Assembly: GCA_008638375.1 (NCBI GenBank) | Contig: CM018052.1 | Span: 13,135,450-13,199,449 of the forward strand | Direction: 5' to 3' | DNA length: 64,000 bases | Origin: Nyssa sinensis | Lineage: Eukaryota; Streptophyta; Magnoliopsida; Cornales; Nyssaceae | Shown here: piece by piece, positions 38,658-53,463 of the stretch | Position numbering within the stretch: the stretch's first letter is position 1 | Layout of the letters: every line of letters begins with the position of its first letter | Made by a program: the position numbers and the translations under genes | The notes under the pieces: generated by a model | The model's input: only the letters and a program-made list of their open reading frames with translations | Database searches by the model: none | Told to the model about the DNA's origin: nothing

Positions 38658-38660
38658 AGC

Positions 38661-40300
38661 TGTCACGACCCGAGACCCACCCTATGCGGATCTCGAATTA
38701 CGAATCCCGGCTTGACTTTGGGTGCCGAACCGAGACTGTCTTAACTTGCTACATAATCAGTGCTACTAACATGCAACAACTAAATAGCGGAAGACTTTTA
38801 CAAATAAATAAATAAAAGCTGCATGTGATATATATAGTGTTCTCAAAATACGAAATACAAAATTTCTTAATACAACTGTTCATCCCCAAGACGTGGATAA
38901 CATGGGAGAGCTATAAGACTATTTGTACTAAGTATTACACTGCAACTTCAAAAGAAATGTCCACCTCTAGCTATCAGGCTCTACTGTTTGTTCTCGATCT
39001 CTGTGCCTGAAATAGTCAAAAAATAGCATCTGTTCTGAGCTATGAAAACTCAGTAAGTAGTCCTTTACTCTGCCACGTGTACAAGGGTATAAAAAAATAC
39101 TAGCCAGTCAATGAATATATATACTCAATATCATATGATAGAAGTCAAATGATATAGGAATGAATCTGCTATGCTAACAATGTCATACTGCTATAGTCAT
39201 GAGCTATATCAAGTATGAAATGTAAGCATTCAACTGAAAGCTGTAAAATCTTATGATCATTCAACAACAATATAACATGATCAAGTTATAAATATCAACA
39301 ATAAAGGATAGTGATATCAACTAAAACTGAGATGCACTAGTGGGGCCCGGAAGTCCCCCTAACCTCGTATTCAGATCCGCTTGGGCCGTATGAATACTGC
39401 TCTGTGTACACTGTAACTCTACATCCCATGCCTCACATAGCAACATAACTAGTGTTCCCGTGGAACCTTGACCCGTAGGTCGTAATAAGCATCAGATGGA
39501 GATGTGACTGAGCACAAATTCGGCACTAATAATATATCGAGATCATGTTATCTTCCACAAAGAGTATATTGGAATCATAACTGATTCTAGGCAATCTGAC
39601 GTAACAATAGTTTTCGAGGCTATGGTTACTAAACTACTTAGAATAAAACTGTCTGGCCCTTACGGCCCTAGGTACAAGTGTACAAAAAGGAAATCTGTGC
39701 ACAAGTGTACAATCATGATCAAGATATATATAAAAATCAATAACTGGTTCCCACATGATAGGGCAATATCAAAGTGGCTAAATAAACACTAGTATGTATG
39801 TATGGAGTACAATAGGCAATATATATACAAGAACTATGACATGGCTTGGAATGTAACACATGCAGAGATCGGATTTTACTTACCTCTTACTGTTTCTGTC
39901 TAGAAGGTCAAACCGCCTTCTCCTTTTCTCTTGGCGTTCCTATGATTTATAAAACTCATCTTAGTCTATATATCTATATAACTCATGTTATTCATCAAAT
40001 TTTATGTCTCTTTACTATTGATATTTCTTTTACTTAAATAGACTCTACTATTTAATCCGGAATGTCGAACAAAGTCGATTTAGGCTTTCGCGGAATTCAA
40101 TTCGGGACTTCTATGCTAAAAAGGGCAAAATGGTCATTTTGCACTTTTACTTGTCTTTTATTTTTCGGGATACTGTCTCGCAAAACGTACCTCATCATTG
40201 GTTTTAGAATGTCCGAAATAGTAAAAATACATTAATAACTTATTAAATTTGGACTTCAGCTCATTTTACCATTTTTAAGTTAATTAAATTAACTTAAATA
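38661..40300 (-). mobile_element. second part (R-U5 side) of an LTR of the A family, inverted
   Basis: On the minus strand it runs from about 40300 to GGGTCTCGGGTCGTGACA at 38661. It aligns with about 15723-17393 of solo LTR A (shared AAAATGACCATTTTGCCC, CGACTTTGTTCGACATTCC, AATTTGATGAATAACAT, GTACACTTGTACCTAG). The U3 half is absent in this orientation. Its far end falls beside the AT-rich TATA region of LTR A. Confidence 0.82.
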
Positions 40301-40377
40301 ATGATAAATGAATGTCCGACTTTTCACCAACTGATTTGCCTTCAATGTACTATTTAACTTAAATAATGATAAATGAA

Positions 40378-40452
40378 CATGTTTTACATTTAGTTATATC
40401 ATAAATGGGGTCACTCATCTCACCTCGGGCCTCTTCGATTTTGGAGCGTGAC
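40378..40452 (+). mobile_element. LTR 3' end fragment
   Basis: CTCACCTCGGGCCTC and TTTTGGAGCGTGACA resemble the end of the D-type LTR (GCCTCGGGTTTG, TTCGGGGCGTGACA when D is read on its own strand). Low-complexity filler precedes it. Confidence 0.45.
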
Positions 40453-43400
40453 ACTATATTTGGCCACCTATTTTTTGTTCCAAACTAGGTGGTGCCAATC
40501 CACAAAAGGAAGGGGGATTTTGATATATCTTCGAGCAAAGTTAAAGTTGTAACCTTCATTCTCTTTATTTAGCCATAGGAACTTGTCTTGGTTGGAGGGG
40601 TTGGGCAGAAAGGTTAAAAATGTAACTTATCTCATATGTTGTATTGCAAATTAGTTGCAAGTATGCAATCTCTAATTGCCACCTCTAATGGTGTTTGCTA
40701 CATTGGTCTATGGGTAGCTAGCATAATTCTAGATGATTAAGTTCAATGGATTAACGTGAGTAGCTAAGGAAGATGGTTTCATAATACAATACTATGTTGT
40801 GACTCATTGCTTGAGTGATTTGTCGGTTTACGTGTTTATCGATATGATCATGAATACAATACATATTAGAGAGTCCAAGCATCGCATTGAGATTAGTTCT
40901 CATGAGGGATAAGGGATGCTAAATTTGGTGTAATAGAATAGTTTGGGGCATATACAAGATTAATTGTTTACTTGTAGTGATGTACTATATTGACGTGATG
41001 GTAGCTTTATATAATACTCCTACTCTGATCTTTCTCATTTGGTAGCATAATCCATTTTCTGTATGTGGAAAGTGATGTAAAGAACTTAGTACTCACCCTA
41101 TGTGAATGAGTGAGAGATGTTGAATATTGGGTCGGGTTGAACACAAACCCTTAACCATTGGGGCATCCATAAAGTTTGAATGGAGAGTTGTGATAAAATA
41201 GCGATTATTATCATTATCTGGTTAGTTTTGAAATTCAACCAACGCAAATATATACCTTGCATTTTGGTTACAAGAGGGGCATGTAACGACTTTTTGGTTT
41301 TCTGCAAACACTCCTGGTTCCTAGTTCTCCTTAATCTTCGATTAACATCGACAATCTTTGGACTTGGATTATAGAAACACATAGACGACTCGTACGTTGC
41401 CATTTTATTAACAAGAAAGCTCACTCTATGGCGTTCCATTGGTGATCCGAAAGCTCATAACACAAGTCAAAATCTTTCACTTTCGTGAACCCGGACTATA
41501 AGAGGTAACTGGATTCAAACCCAATTGTTATATATATCTTTTCATCAAATACAAATCGAGGTAATAAAATTAAACACCATAAATATTTGAAATAAACAAA
41601 ATTAAAGAGAAAATAAAAAATTAGAAAACAAATATATAGTTATGAGCTCCACACCATGTTATCCTAAAGTTTTAGTGCCTACTCACATGGGAGTTCTGAT
41701 AATTACAGATGGCTTAAAAAAATAATTTATTAAGCAAGTGTCTTAGTAGGTGAAGCGCAAAGTCTTTTATCAGTTTCTGAAAATCATAAAAAAATATAAT
41801 AAGGATAGTATATCAATATTGTAAAAAATAAAGGGAAAAGTGTATTAATCTTATGAAAAGTGTAAAAAATATAAAAGGGATAGTATATCAAGTGAAAGTT
41901 TCACAAGTGTTGAACCTACCTATAGAGCCTCTCTAATTCAAATGAAAATGAGAGACACCAAACCCATAGAATGGCAGTATAGAACGGTATATGACAAAGC
42001 CTTGTATTTATAGGCCAGCACAACTAGATATTAGGCTAGTTATGGAATGATCTAGTAACTGCAGGACCATGACTATCTAATAATAGTTATTATAAAAGGC
42101 GACTTAAGCGTCTATAAATTTAGTTCTAAACTTATAACTAACATATGATAAATAATCTTTAAAAAAACAGAAAATGTAAGATAAAAGTTTTGAAACTTTA
42201 AACAAAATTTGAATTATTTTTTGGATTTAAAACATTTCAAATTACAACATAGGTAACATAGGATATATTTGTAGTAATCTCATCCAAAAATATTAACTTA
42301 TGGACCATTTAGTCTTTTATTTTAAAAATATTTAAAATAAATTAACAATAATATCCAAATTTATTTAAAATGATTTTTTTCTATTTTTCAATATACCAAT
42401 TGTAATAAATTTGTTTAACTAATTTCATATCCAAAAACATGTTAAAAATGGATTTTTAGAAAAATAAAATAAAATTGATGTAACATAAGTCTACTTTGCC
42501 ATATCCTTTAAAAGACCTATCTTTATACTTAACTCAACAAAGTTTTATTTCAACTATTCGAGGTTTTGAAGTTGACTGTATGAAAGGCTTTATGTGAATC
42601 TAGATGTATTAAACTTGACATAGAAGAGGAGGGGTGAATAGGTCAGATGGTAAATTAAAAATTTAGTATTCAATTTTTAAACAACGTAACAATGATTAAA
42701 GTTATCACTTCAATTAAGTAAGATTTACGTTCTAGTGCATGCAATAAAAAATCAACGACAAACAATCATAAAACTAATAAAGCAATAAGAGCAAAAAAAA
42801 GAATATATCGATTTTTGTTGACGAAGAAACCGCCACAGATAAATCGTATCTGCTTTGAAAAACCTTAGGGCGCTGACCCAGATGCACTTAGTCCACTAAA
42901 AAAGCTTCGGTGATTATAGACGCGGTAGATATAATGACTTAGTCCCTCAAGCTTTACTTTTGTTTTGAATCTCCTCAAACTTGAATCCACAAGCATTCTT
43001 CACGTAGACCTAAGTTTCGAATCCACGAACAGACAACCTCAATCACGGCTTCGAACTCTATGCAATCTCGAACGCTACTGATTGCATAAACTTAAAATTC
43101 ACAAAAATGTACTCCAATGATGATGAAGAATGTATGGTAGGGTTTTTAAATAAATAGGTCATAGATGTGTGTAAATATGAATATGCCTAATGAAATCTTT
43201 TTTCGTACTTGGAGAATAATATATATTTTAGCAGTTGAACGTCCTAAAAATTTGGATGGTTGTTCGAACAAGCCCTTTGATTGTTCAAATGAGTGCCTTT
43301 CAATTTTTTTTTCAAATGACAAAATTGCCTCTTTCATTTTTCTCAATTTTTTCAATTTTGACTAATTTTTTGAAGATTTTTTATACAAAAAAATTTAAGG

Positions 43401-44286
43401 TAAATAATTTATTTTTATTTTATATAAAAATAAATATATGATTTTAATCAATATTTATTTGAAAATAAAAAAATATATCAAAAAAAGTGGTCAAAATTGA
43501 AAAAAATGTAAAAAAAAAAAACATAAAAGAGCTATTTTATCATTTCACAATTTTTTTGACTGGAGGAGGTGTATTTGTAGTTTGTAAAGTAAAGTAGGAG
43601 AAGTCAGTGTAATTTAAAAAACTTTAGAGAAAATTAGTATAACTGCTAAAAATCTCGGGCGAGGTTAATGTAATTTATTCATATATTTTTTAATATAAAG
43701 GTTTTAAAAAATGGACAATGATTGACTCCAAATTAGGTAAGAAGAACATGTTCCTATCCGCGTACGTGTTACAATTTTAATGAATCATGTATGAACTTAC
43801 ATGTATATTATGTGATTATTTAGTTTTAATAAAAAAATAAAAAATTAAATAAATCAAGAAATACATGTGCATTGCATGTAAATATATATTTGGTTCATTA
43901 AAATTGTAACACGTACACAAGTATGAGAATGTTCCTCCTACTCGAATTGGAGCCGAGCATCATCATTAAAAAAAAATTATGATCAAAGGTTTGCAATTTT
44001 CAAATTGCTAATATTAATATGAATTGTAATAAAATAATTATCAAGTATTTTCAAATTCATTAAAATAGTTTCATCTTTTGAACCCAAGCGATTAATAATT
44101 TCCAAAATTATCGGATAATTTAAGATATTTTGTACAATGAGATTGCATCTTTCTTAATCATACAATTATCTTTGAAAAAATTGAAACAATCACACAAGTA
44201 CACCTTTTTCATTTAAAAAACAAGAAGAAGCAATTTCTCATGTAATTTTATTGACATAACTCTTTCCAAAATCCCATTTTTTGTTA
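40453..44286. other. AT-rich intergenic DNA
   Basis: No gene is supported. The stretch 42590-43140 (GAGGAGGGGTGAATAGG, then GAATCCACAAGC and CAATCACGGC phrases) has the look of an old LTR, but I could not define ends. The rest is very AT-rich. Confidence 0.45.
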
Positions 44287-44412
44287 TGGGCTGAACCTTT
44301 CAATGCTTTCATGGACCTCTGGGTCCCTGACGCACTCGCACACGTACAAGAGGCCCATTGCGTTAGGGTTTCAAGCAGCTTTTTTCTTCCCTTCCACCAC
44401 TATATATATAAC
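44287..44412 (+). promoter_or_regulatory. RPL10 core promoter
   Basis: Site II-like elements TGGGCT (44287-44292) and GGCCCA (44352-44357), a telo-box TTAGGGTTT (44363-44371) and a TATA stretch from 44401 lie within 200 bp of the start codon. The site II plus telo-box pair is a hallmark of plant ribosomal-protein and growth-linked promoters. Confidence 0.75.
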
Positions 44413-44488
44413 ATAATTCACACACATCCTCCTTCATTTCCAGGGTTTCTAGACGCCACTCCACAGATCGGCTAGAGAGTTATTCGCC

Positions 44489-47991
<3,503 letters not shown>

Positions 47992-48350
47992 TCCATTGAG
48001 TGAAGAATTCCAGGGATGGGCAACCCCTCTTGTCCAAGTTATGTTATGTTGTTATTTTGGGACCATGTTATACTCTTCGGATTAAATTGTGTTTTAAGGA
48101 ATTTTTATTTAGTTTCTGCTTAGATGTCTCATTTTGCTTGAAATTTGAGGCACATCTATTATTATGGATTCTGGACAATGATGGTGCATTTGCCTTTCTT
48201 TTTAGCATGCTGGACTTCTCTACTTTTTTTGGGTGCACTATTTATTTCTTGATGGCTTATTTACTTTCGGTGAAAAGGCCCTACCGGCCTAGTATTATAC
48301 TTTTAGATCTTGATCATGCTTTGACTACTGGTTAGTTTGAGTTTTTGATC
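47992..48350 (+). other. RPL10 3' UTR and downstream
   Basis: T-rich sequence after the TAA at 47989-47991. The poly(A) site is not assigned. Confidence 0.45.
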
Positions 48351-48820
48351 TCGTGTGTGATTTCTAAACAAAATTTTCAAATTCATGTGGCTTTTAACTT
48401 ATTTCACATTTTTTCAAACATGGGAAACGCCTTCTAAAAACATGTTGAAAAGATGGCTATATATATATATATATGCTTCATTGGTATGATAGTCATATAT
48501 CTTGTATTTCATTTTTATGTTAAGATGCATGTAAAATGGGTTTGAAACATGCACAAAAAAATTAATTGTATGGGTGTCTTTCAAATTGAAAGGTTTTAGA
48601 AATTTTTTAAATGATATTCTACTGTGAATGTGTGTAAATTTCTTGTTGGTAATAGTCTAATTAGCAAGTCCTATGATCTCTTAATCTTTGAGAGATAGTG
48701 ATTTAGAGTTTTATTTATTTTAAACAAATCTAGAACTTTAGGTTTAAAAATGAAATGCGAAAGCTCCTTTTTTTGTGTTAAGAAATTTATATCGATGTGT
48801 TCATTGTTTCAAAAGCTTTT

Positions 48821-48988
48821 CAATGATATATGATAAGCAAATTTCCGTCTTTTCAATGATATATGATAAGCAAATTTCCGTCAAAATATGAGTGAGATAT
48901 GAGGTCTTAGAATTTGATTGCAATGATATATGATAAGCAAATTTTCTTCAAAATATAAGTGAGATATGAATTTTCAGAATTTGATTGC
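48821..48988. repeat. short tandem repeat cluster
   Basis: CAATGATATATGATAAGCAA followed by ATTTYC occurs at 48821, 48854 and 48921, and AAAATATRAGTGAGATATGA plus AGAATTTGATTGCA occurs twice. Local duplication in non-coding DNA. Confidence 0.85.
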
Positions 48989-48989
48989 A

Positions 48990-50332
48990 GAGGAATGTAA
49001 TCTTTATTCTCAAACTTGGAGGGCGCATGGAATCATCTTTCTGAGAATTTTTTTTGACGCCTACAAAGAGAGTGTCATTCTCACATAATTCTTGACTAAT
49101 ATATGTATTTTTGTAATTTTTTTAGTTTCAGGAAGTATTTTAAACTACTTTTTTTTCTACAAAAAAGTGTGAAATTTTTGTTTAAATTATTTTTTTTTAA
49201 AATTTCAGGGAGTCATATTTTGATTAAAATTACAAACAGGTGTTAAGTACACTACGCTGGTGGGGTTCAAATTATTTTTTGGTAATTTTTTTAAAACTTA
49301 TTTTAGATATTTTTGGACTTAAAAAATTAGTTTTTATTTAAAAAATTGGTTAAAAATTTTAGAAAATTTATTTTTAATGTGAAAAAGATTATGGAATATA
49401 GGAACAATTAAAACACATATAGATCATATTTTTTAGGTTGTGTGGATTATTTTAATTGTCATGTAGATAATTATTTATTGCATATTGTTGATCTTTTTAA
49501 TTGTAGAATCCAAATATCCACTTACATTGTGGTGAGTTGTGATAAAGTTATCCATCCAAGACTATTATATTGTTATGCATGTAGATGTATGTTGTGATTA
49601 GATGTGCTTATGTAATTTATATTCTAGTATACATGTTATGTGATATATGAAATTATAAGGTTAATTTGATATTGGCGCGACATCTCTATTTATTTTATTG
49701 TATTTAATAGATTGATGTACTAGGTTAATTTTACAGTGTAATAAATTTTAGAAATAATTGTATTTATTAATGGAGTCTTGTAAAGAGATGTGTTTTCACT
49801 GCAAACTCATGTACATAAATTACCTTAGCATGATGTGTTAGAATGTCAATTGGACTCAAGGGGAGTCCATGCGTTTTAGAGTAATGCGCATTGATTATTA
49901 TAAATATTATGTTGATAAATTAAATTTATTTTAATTCCAAATTGTTGTATGGATGAATTAAATTTGTTTTAATTCAAAATTATTTTGTTCGAAATTATTT
50001 AAAAACACACTTCTATTTTACATAAGCGAGAGATAATTATGAGTTTAGCGAAATTTTAGATCTCATAGTGTAGAATAGAATAATATTTTTAATTAAATTT
50101 TTAGTAGCAAAATAATATGATGAATGTATGTTTAAATATCGCCATGCGCATTATGATAGTAGTGAAATAGTTTTAATAGATGTGAATATTGACTTGGCCA
50201 ACATAAATACTTAGAACGACGACATCACACATAACATATGTATAGACATTGACCAATAGAAAACATAGTTCAAAATCTTGAGACATTCAAGTCTGTGGTA
50301 ATTAATTAAATTAATACATACACTTTATCATG
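48990..50332. other. AT-rich intergenic DNA
   Basis: No gene or recognisable element up to the young Tat element. Confidence 0.5.
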
Positions 50333-50337
50333 TAAAG

Positions 50338-51011
50338 TGATATACCATAAACAGACACACCAATCAGTTTGAGACACGTGTGCCTACTAGATTAACAAAT
50401 CTCGATCCTACAGAGCTCATATATGTCGGTCATACAGAACAGCTATAAGCTTTTGGGGTATTCTCATATATATCTATCATACAGAGCAGCCATAAGCCTT
50501 CGGAGCATTCTTATTTATATATCATTCAGAACCGATGAACTCGGTCATACAGTACAGATGAAGCATTCAGGATATTCTCATGTACATCGTCCAGACCTCC
50601 TGTTCTGGACAGTATTTATTCGACACTGCATATATGGTTTCCTTAACAGGCGTTAAGCGGGGAATAAGGAAACAGCCTTCAACACGGAAACTACTATCTA
50701 TGGTTATCTCCATCTACGATTCAAGGCTCCACAAGGTAACTGCAAATCTCTGATGATCAAATCCCGATATTCGTGGCGGCAAAACCTAATCAAAATTAGG
50801 AGAACCACGGCTTATATATTAAACCCTAGAGGTACGCTTGGGATTATTATGCTCATTCTTTGACTTTCAATACAGTCTTTCAATTCCCTTACTTACTTAA
50901 GCATCGGAGCGGCTACCGCCGGAGCCAATCCGGTGGTCCTCTGATCATCTTTCTGAGTGTTCTACAGGTCACGGAGCCCTCACGTGTTGCGAGTCAAAAA
51001 GTGCAGCATCA
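50338..51011 (+). repeat. 5' LTR of the young Tat element
   Basis: TGATATACCATAAACAG to GTGCAGCATCA. U3 carries an imperfect tandem repeat (CATACAGARCAGCYATAAGC units, 50421-50590). TATATATTAA at 50813-50822 is the likely TATA box, immediately followed by AAACCCTAG, a telo-box-like motif. The RNA start would be near 50845 (inferred). Confidence 0.95.
50813..50829 (+). promoter_or_regulatory. TATA box with adjoining telo-box in the Tat LTR
   Basis: TATATATTAAACCCTAG. The TATA function is inferred from sequence and position within the LTR. Confidence 0.6.
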
Positions 51012-51014
51012 GTT

Positions 51015-51030
51015 TGGCGCCGTCTGTGGG
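51015..51030 (+). promoter_or_regulatory. primer-binding site
   Basis: TGGCGCCGTCTGTGGG begins three bases after the LTR end. The first seven bases are those of tRNA-Asp-type sites; the remainder differs, so the primer tRNA is left open. Confidence 0.8.
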
Positions 51031-51090
51031 AAACGACTAATCTCTACGTGCTTTATTCGTAAACTCATCTTTTTCCCCACCGGGAAAACC

Positions 51091-53457
51091 ATGGCACCAA
51101 ATCTCCGACCCCGACAGAATACTCAGAATTCGCAAAACGCTCAGCGTCAGCCGCCTGCTCCGCGCACAAGGGGACCAGCGGCCAACCCTATGCGACAAGA
51201 GATCGAAGCAATAAAACGACACAATGAACTGGTACAGGAGCAGTTGCTAGCCATTACTAGAACGCTGGCAACGCTCACGCAGAACCAAGCGGCGGCTTCT
51301 CCTAGCCCGCCGGTCAACTTCGTTGCAGGAACGCAACCCCCAGTTGCCACGGGGAATGAAGAATTTCGTGGGCAGGCCCCCACTAACCAGCCTGAGCACC
51401 CTTCAGGCGTTGCTCACGCTGGCCGAGATCCACAACCATCAACAGTTCCTGGCTGGGGAACATCCGCTTTTGTCCCCGACGTGCATTACCGGAGCACTAC
51501 TCGAGCCCCAACTCCTAGGGTTTCGGGAGCACCCCCGGCACCACAGGAACCTTATCATGCAGCGCCAGTCCCACCGGTTCGGATTCCTCCTCCATCCGAA
51601 GGGCGCACTCCACCCTACTACCCTAAAGCCGAGGCTGTCAGGCAGGGTTCACAAGATGTCAGACTCAGAGACCCGCGAAGGGTAGAGGAGATTGCCGAGT
51701 CTATGGACCGGACAATCGGCTTAAGAGGACCTCAGAACCCTCCAGAGCAAGACGAACTGGCCAGGCTGCTCGGAAGACTAGCCACACCGTTCACCCACGC
51801 CATCATGTCCGAAGAGAGGCCTAGAAAGTTCGTGGTGCCCAAATTCACTCTCTATGACGGATCTGGAGATCCTGGGGATCACCTATCTCATTATCAGCAT
51901 ACGATGGCCCTTCACGGAGCTTCAGATGCTTTCATGTGCCGAACGTTCATCACCAGCTTGAAGGGAACAGCTCTGAAGTGGTTTCACAACCTCCCTCCGA
52001 ACTCAATTCCCAGCTTTTACGAGCTCGGTAGACAGTTCTTGGATAGATTTATGACCAGCAGGAGGCTCAGAAGGGGGCCAGAATTCCTGCTGAATGTTAA
52101 GCAGACCAGGGAGGAATCCCTCCGGGCCTACATTGCCCGCTTCAACACCGAGCTTACTGAGATCACGGATTGCAGCCCGAAATTCCTTGTTGCGGCCCTT
52201 ACTGCCGGGCTTGCCCAAGGTGGCTTCAGAGATTCCTTGACAAAGAGCCCCCCGGCCGATATAGCAGCATTGATGGATCGGGCCAAAAAATACATCAACC
52301 TGGAAGAAGCCAACCGCTCAGCCCAAAAGGGCAAGGATCAGACCCAGAGGGATAATCCGAAGCGGGAGGACCATAAGAAGGAGGATCACAGAAAAGACTC
52401 CAACAAAAAGAGGGTCAGAAGCCCAGAGAAGAAAACAGCTCACAGAGCTGTGTACAACTCCGCACCAAGGGAGTTCACCAACTTCACGCCTTTGAACACT
52501 ACTCCGAACCAGGTACTCCGGCAGATCCGAGATCGGGAGAACCTGAGGTGGCCAGAGCCGATCAAAGGAGATCCCAGCCTGCGGGACCAAAGTAAGTATT
52601 GCAATTTCCATAAAGATCATGGGCATACTACTAACACCTGCAGGACCCTCCGATACGAGATAGAACAGCTCATAAAGAAGGGACGTCTTCGGGAGTTCGT
52701 CAAACAAGACGGAAGGCAGAACCCCCAAGAAGACAAGCCTCAGCAGCGGCCAGATCAGAGGCCCGAACACAGGCAAGAGCAGCGGGAAGGACGAAACGAG
52801 CCTCAGAGGCAGAACAACCATGTTATCTATGTCCTCCATGCTGACTCCCCTGTTACAGGAATGTCCAACAGGGCAAGAAAAAGATATGCTCGGGAGGCCA
52901 GAACCGCCCCAAACATCTCGCAGATCTCCAACGTCGAAAAGAGGCTCAAGCCAGGGCCAGAGATCCAGTTTACCGAGCAAGATCTAGCAGGGGTACATTG
53001 CCTTTACAGTGATGCCCTTGTTATCACCCTCAGAATCGCCAACTTCGAAACTAGAAGAGTCCTAGTCGACACTGGCAGCTCAGTCAACATTCTATTCTAT
53101 GAACCGCTTAAGCGGATGGGCATAGACCAGGACAGCATCAAGCCCACCACTGCCGTAATGGCAGCTTTTGATGGCAACCTCAGCACCCCCCTGGGGAGAG
53201 TTGACCTTCCTACCACTATTGGGGAAGGTGAAGGGCAGAAAACCGCCATCTCTGAATACATGGTGTTGAACATGAAGTCTCCATACAACGTCATCATCGG
53301 GAGACCCTGGTTACACCAGATAGGGGCGGTCACTTCGACCCTTCATCAGTGTCTGAAGTACAACGTCCACAATCAGAGCTTGCACTCGGTCCGAGGATGT
53401 CAGCCAACCTCACGAGAATGTCACGCTATTGCCCTCAAGGAGACAGCTCCAAAATAG
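51091..53457 (+). CDS. gag-pro: gag-protease polyprotein (788 aa)
   Basis: Start chosen at MAPNLRPRQN (51091); the old copy starts at the same residues, and the upstream part of the frame is LTR and leader. A proline-rich N-terminus is followed by the retrotransposon Gag domain from about residue 255 (YDGSGDPGDHLSHY, TALKWFHNLPPNSI, FLDRFMTSRRLRRG). A highly charged linker rich in K, R, D and E leads to a zinc knuckle of Tat type at about 504 (CNFHKDHGHTTNTC). The aspartic protease active site is LVDTGSSVNILF (DTG at 660-662). The frame ends with a TAG at 53455-53457 directly before RT in the same frame. No internal break is seen. It forms the virus-like particle and processes the polyproteins. 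Confidence 0.93.
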   Translation: MAPNLRPRQNTQNSQNAQRQPPAPRTRGPAANPMRQEIEAIKRHNELVQEQLLAITRTLATLTQNQAAASPSPPVNFVAGTQPPVATGNEEFRGQAPTNQPEHPSGVAHAGRDPQPSTVPGWGTSAFVPDVHYRSTTRAPTPRVSGAPPAPQEPYHAAPVPPVRIPPPSEGRTPPYYPKAEAVRQGSQDVRLRDPRRVEEIAESMDRTIGLRGPQNPPEQDELARLLGRLATPFTHAIMSEERPRKFVVPKFTLYDGSGDPGDHLSHYQHTMALHGASDAFMCRTFITSLKGTALKWFHNLPPNSIPSFYELGRQFLDRFMTSRRLRRGPEFLLNVKQTREESLRAYIARFNTELTEITDCSPKFLVAALTAGLAQGGFRDSLTKSPPADIAALMDRAKKYINLEEANRSAQKGKDQTQRDNPKREDHKKEDHRKDSNKKRVRSPEKKTAHRAVYNSAPREFTNFTPLNTTPNQVLRQIRDRENLRWPEPIKGDPSLRDQSKYCNFHKDHGHTTNTCRTLRYEIEQLIKKGRLREFVKQDGRQNPQEDKPQQRPDQRPEHRQEQREGRNEPQRQNNHVIYVLHADSPVTGMSNRARKRYAREARTAPNISQISNVEKRLKPGPEIQFTEQDLAGVHCLYSDALVITLRIANFETRRVLVDTGSSVNILFYEPLKRMGIDQDSIKPTTAVMAAFDGNLSTPLGRVDLPTTIGEGEGQKTAISEYMVLNMKSPYNVIIGRPWLHQIGAVTSTLHQCLKYNVHNQSLHSVRGCQPTSRECHAIALKETAPK

Positions 53458-53463
53458 CAATTA
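53455..53463 (+). promoter_or_regulatory. type I stop-codon readthrough signal between gag-pro and pol
   Basis: TAG CAA TTA fits the UAG-CARYYA consensus that makes the stop of tobamoviruses leaky. gag-pro and pol are in one frame on both sides, with no other stop, so readthrough would yield Gag-Pro-Pol. The old element has the identical nine bases at 17675-17667 (minus strand) despite heavy decay around them. Confidence 0.75.

Noticed and set aside
42590..43140. Possible additional LTR
   Set aside because: The wording of the sequence is LTR-like, but no TG...CA ends, TSD or partner could be found.
50423..50656. A 77-aa ORF found twice, identically (also 61557-61790)
   Set aside because: It is the two LTR copies of the young Tat element; the reading lies in the U3 tandem repeat and has no known domain.
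51147..52980. Minus-strand ORFs opposite gag (up to 220 aa)
   Set aside because: Shadow frames of the gag-protease gene with no independent support.
53455..53457. The gag/pol stop as a simple inactivating mutation
   Set aside because: The same TAG with the same six following bases occurs in a far older copy, and no other stop lies between gag and RT.
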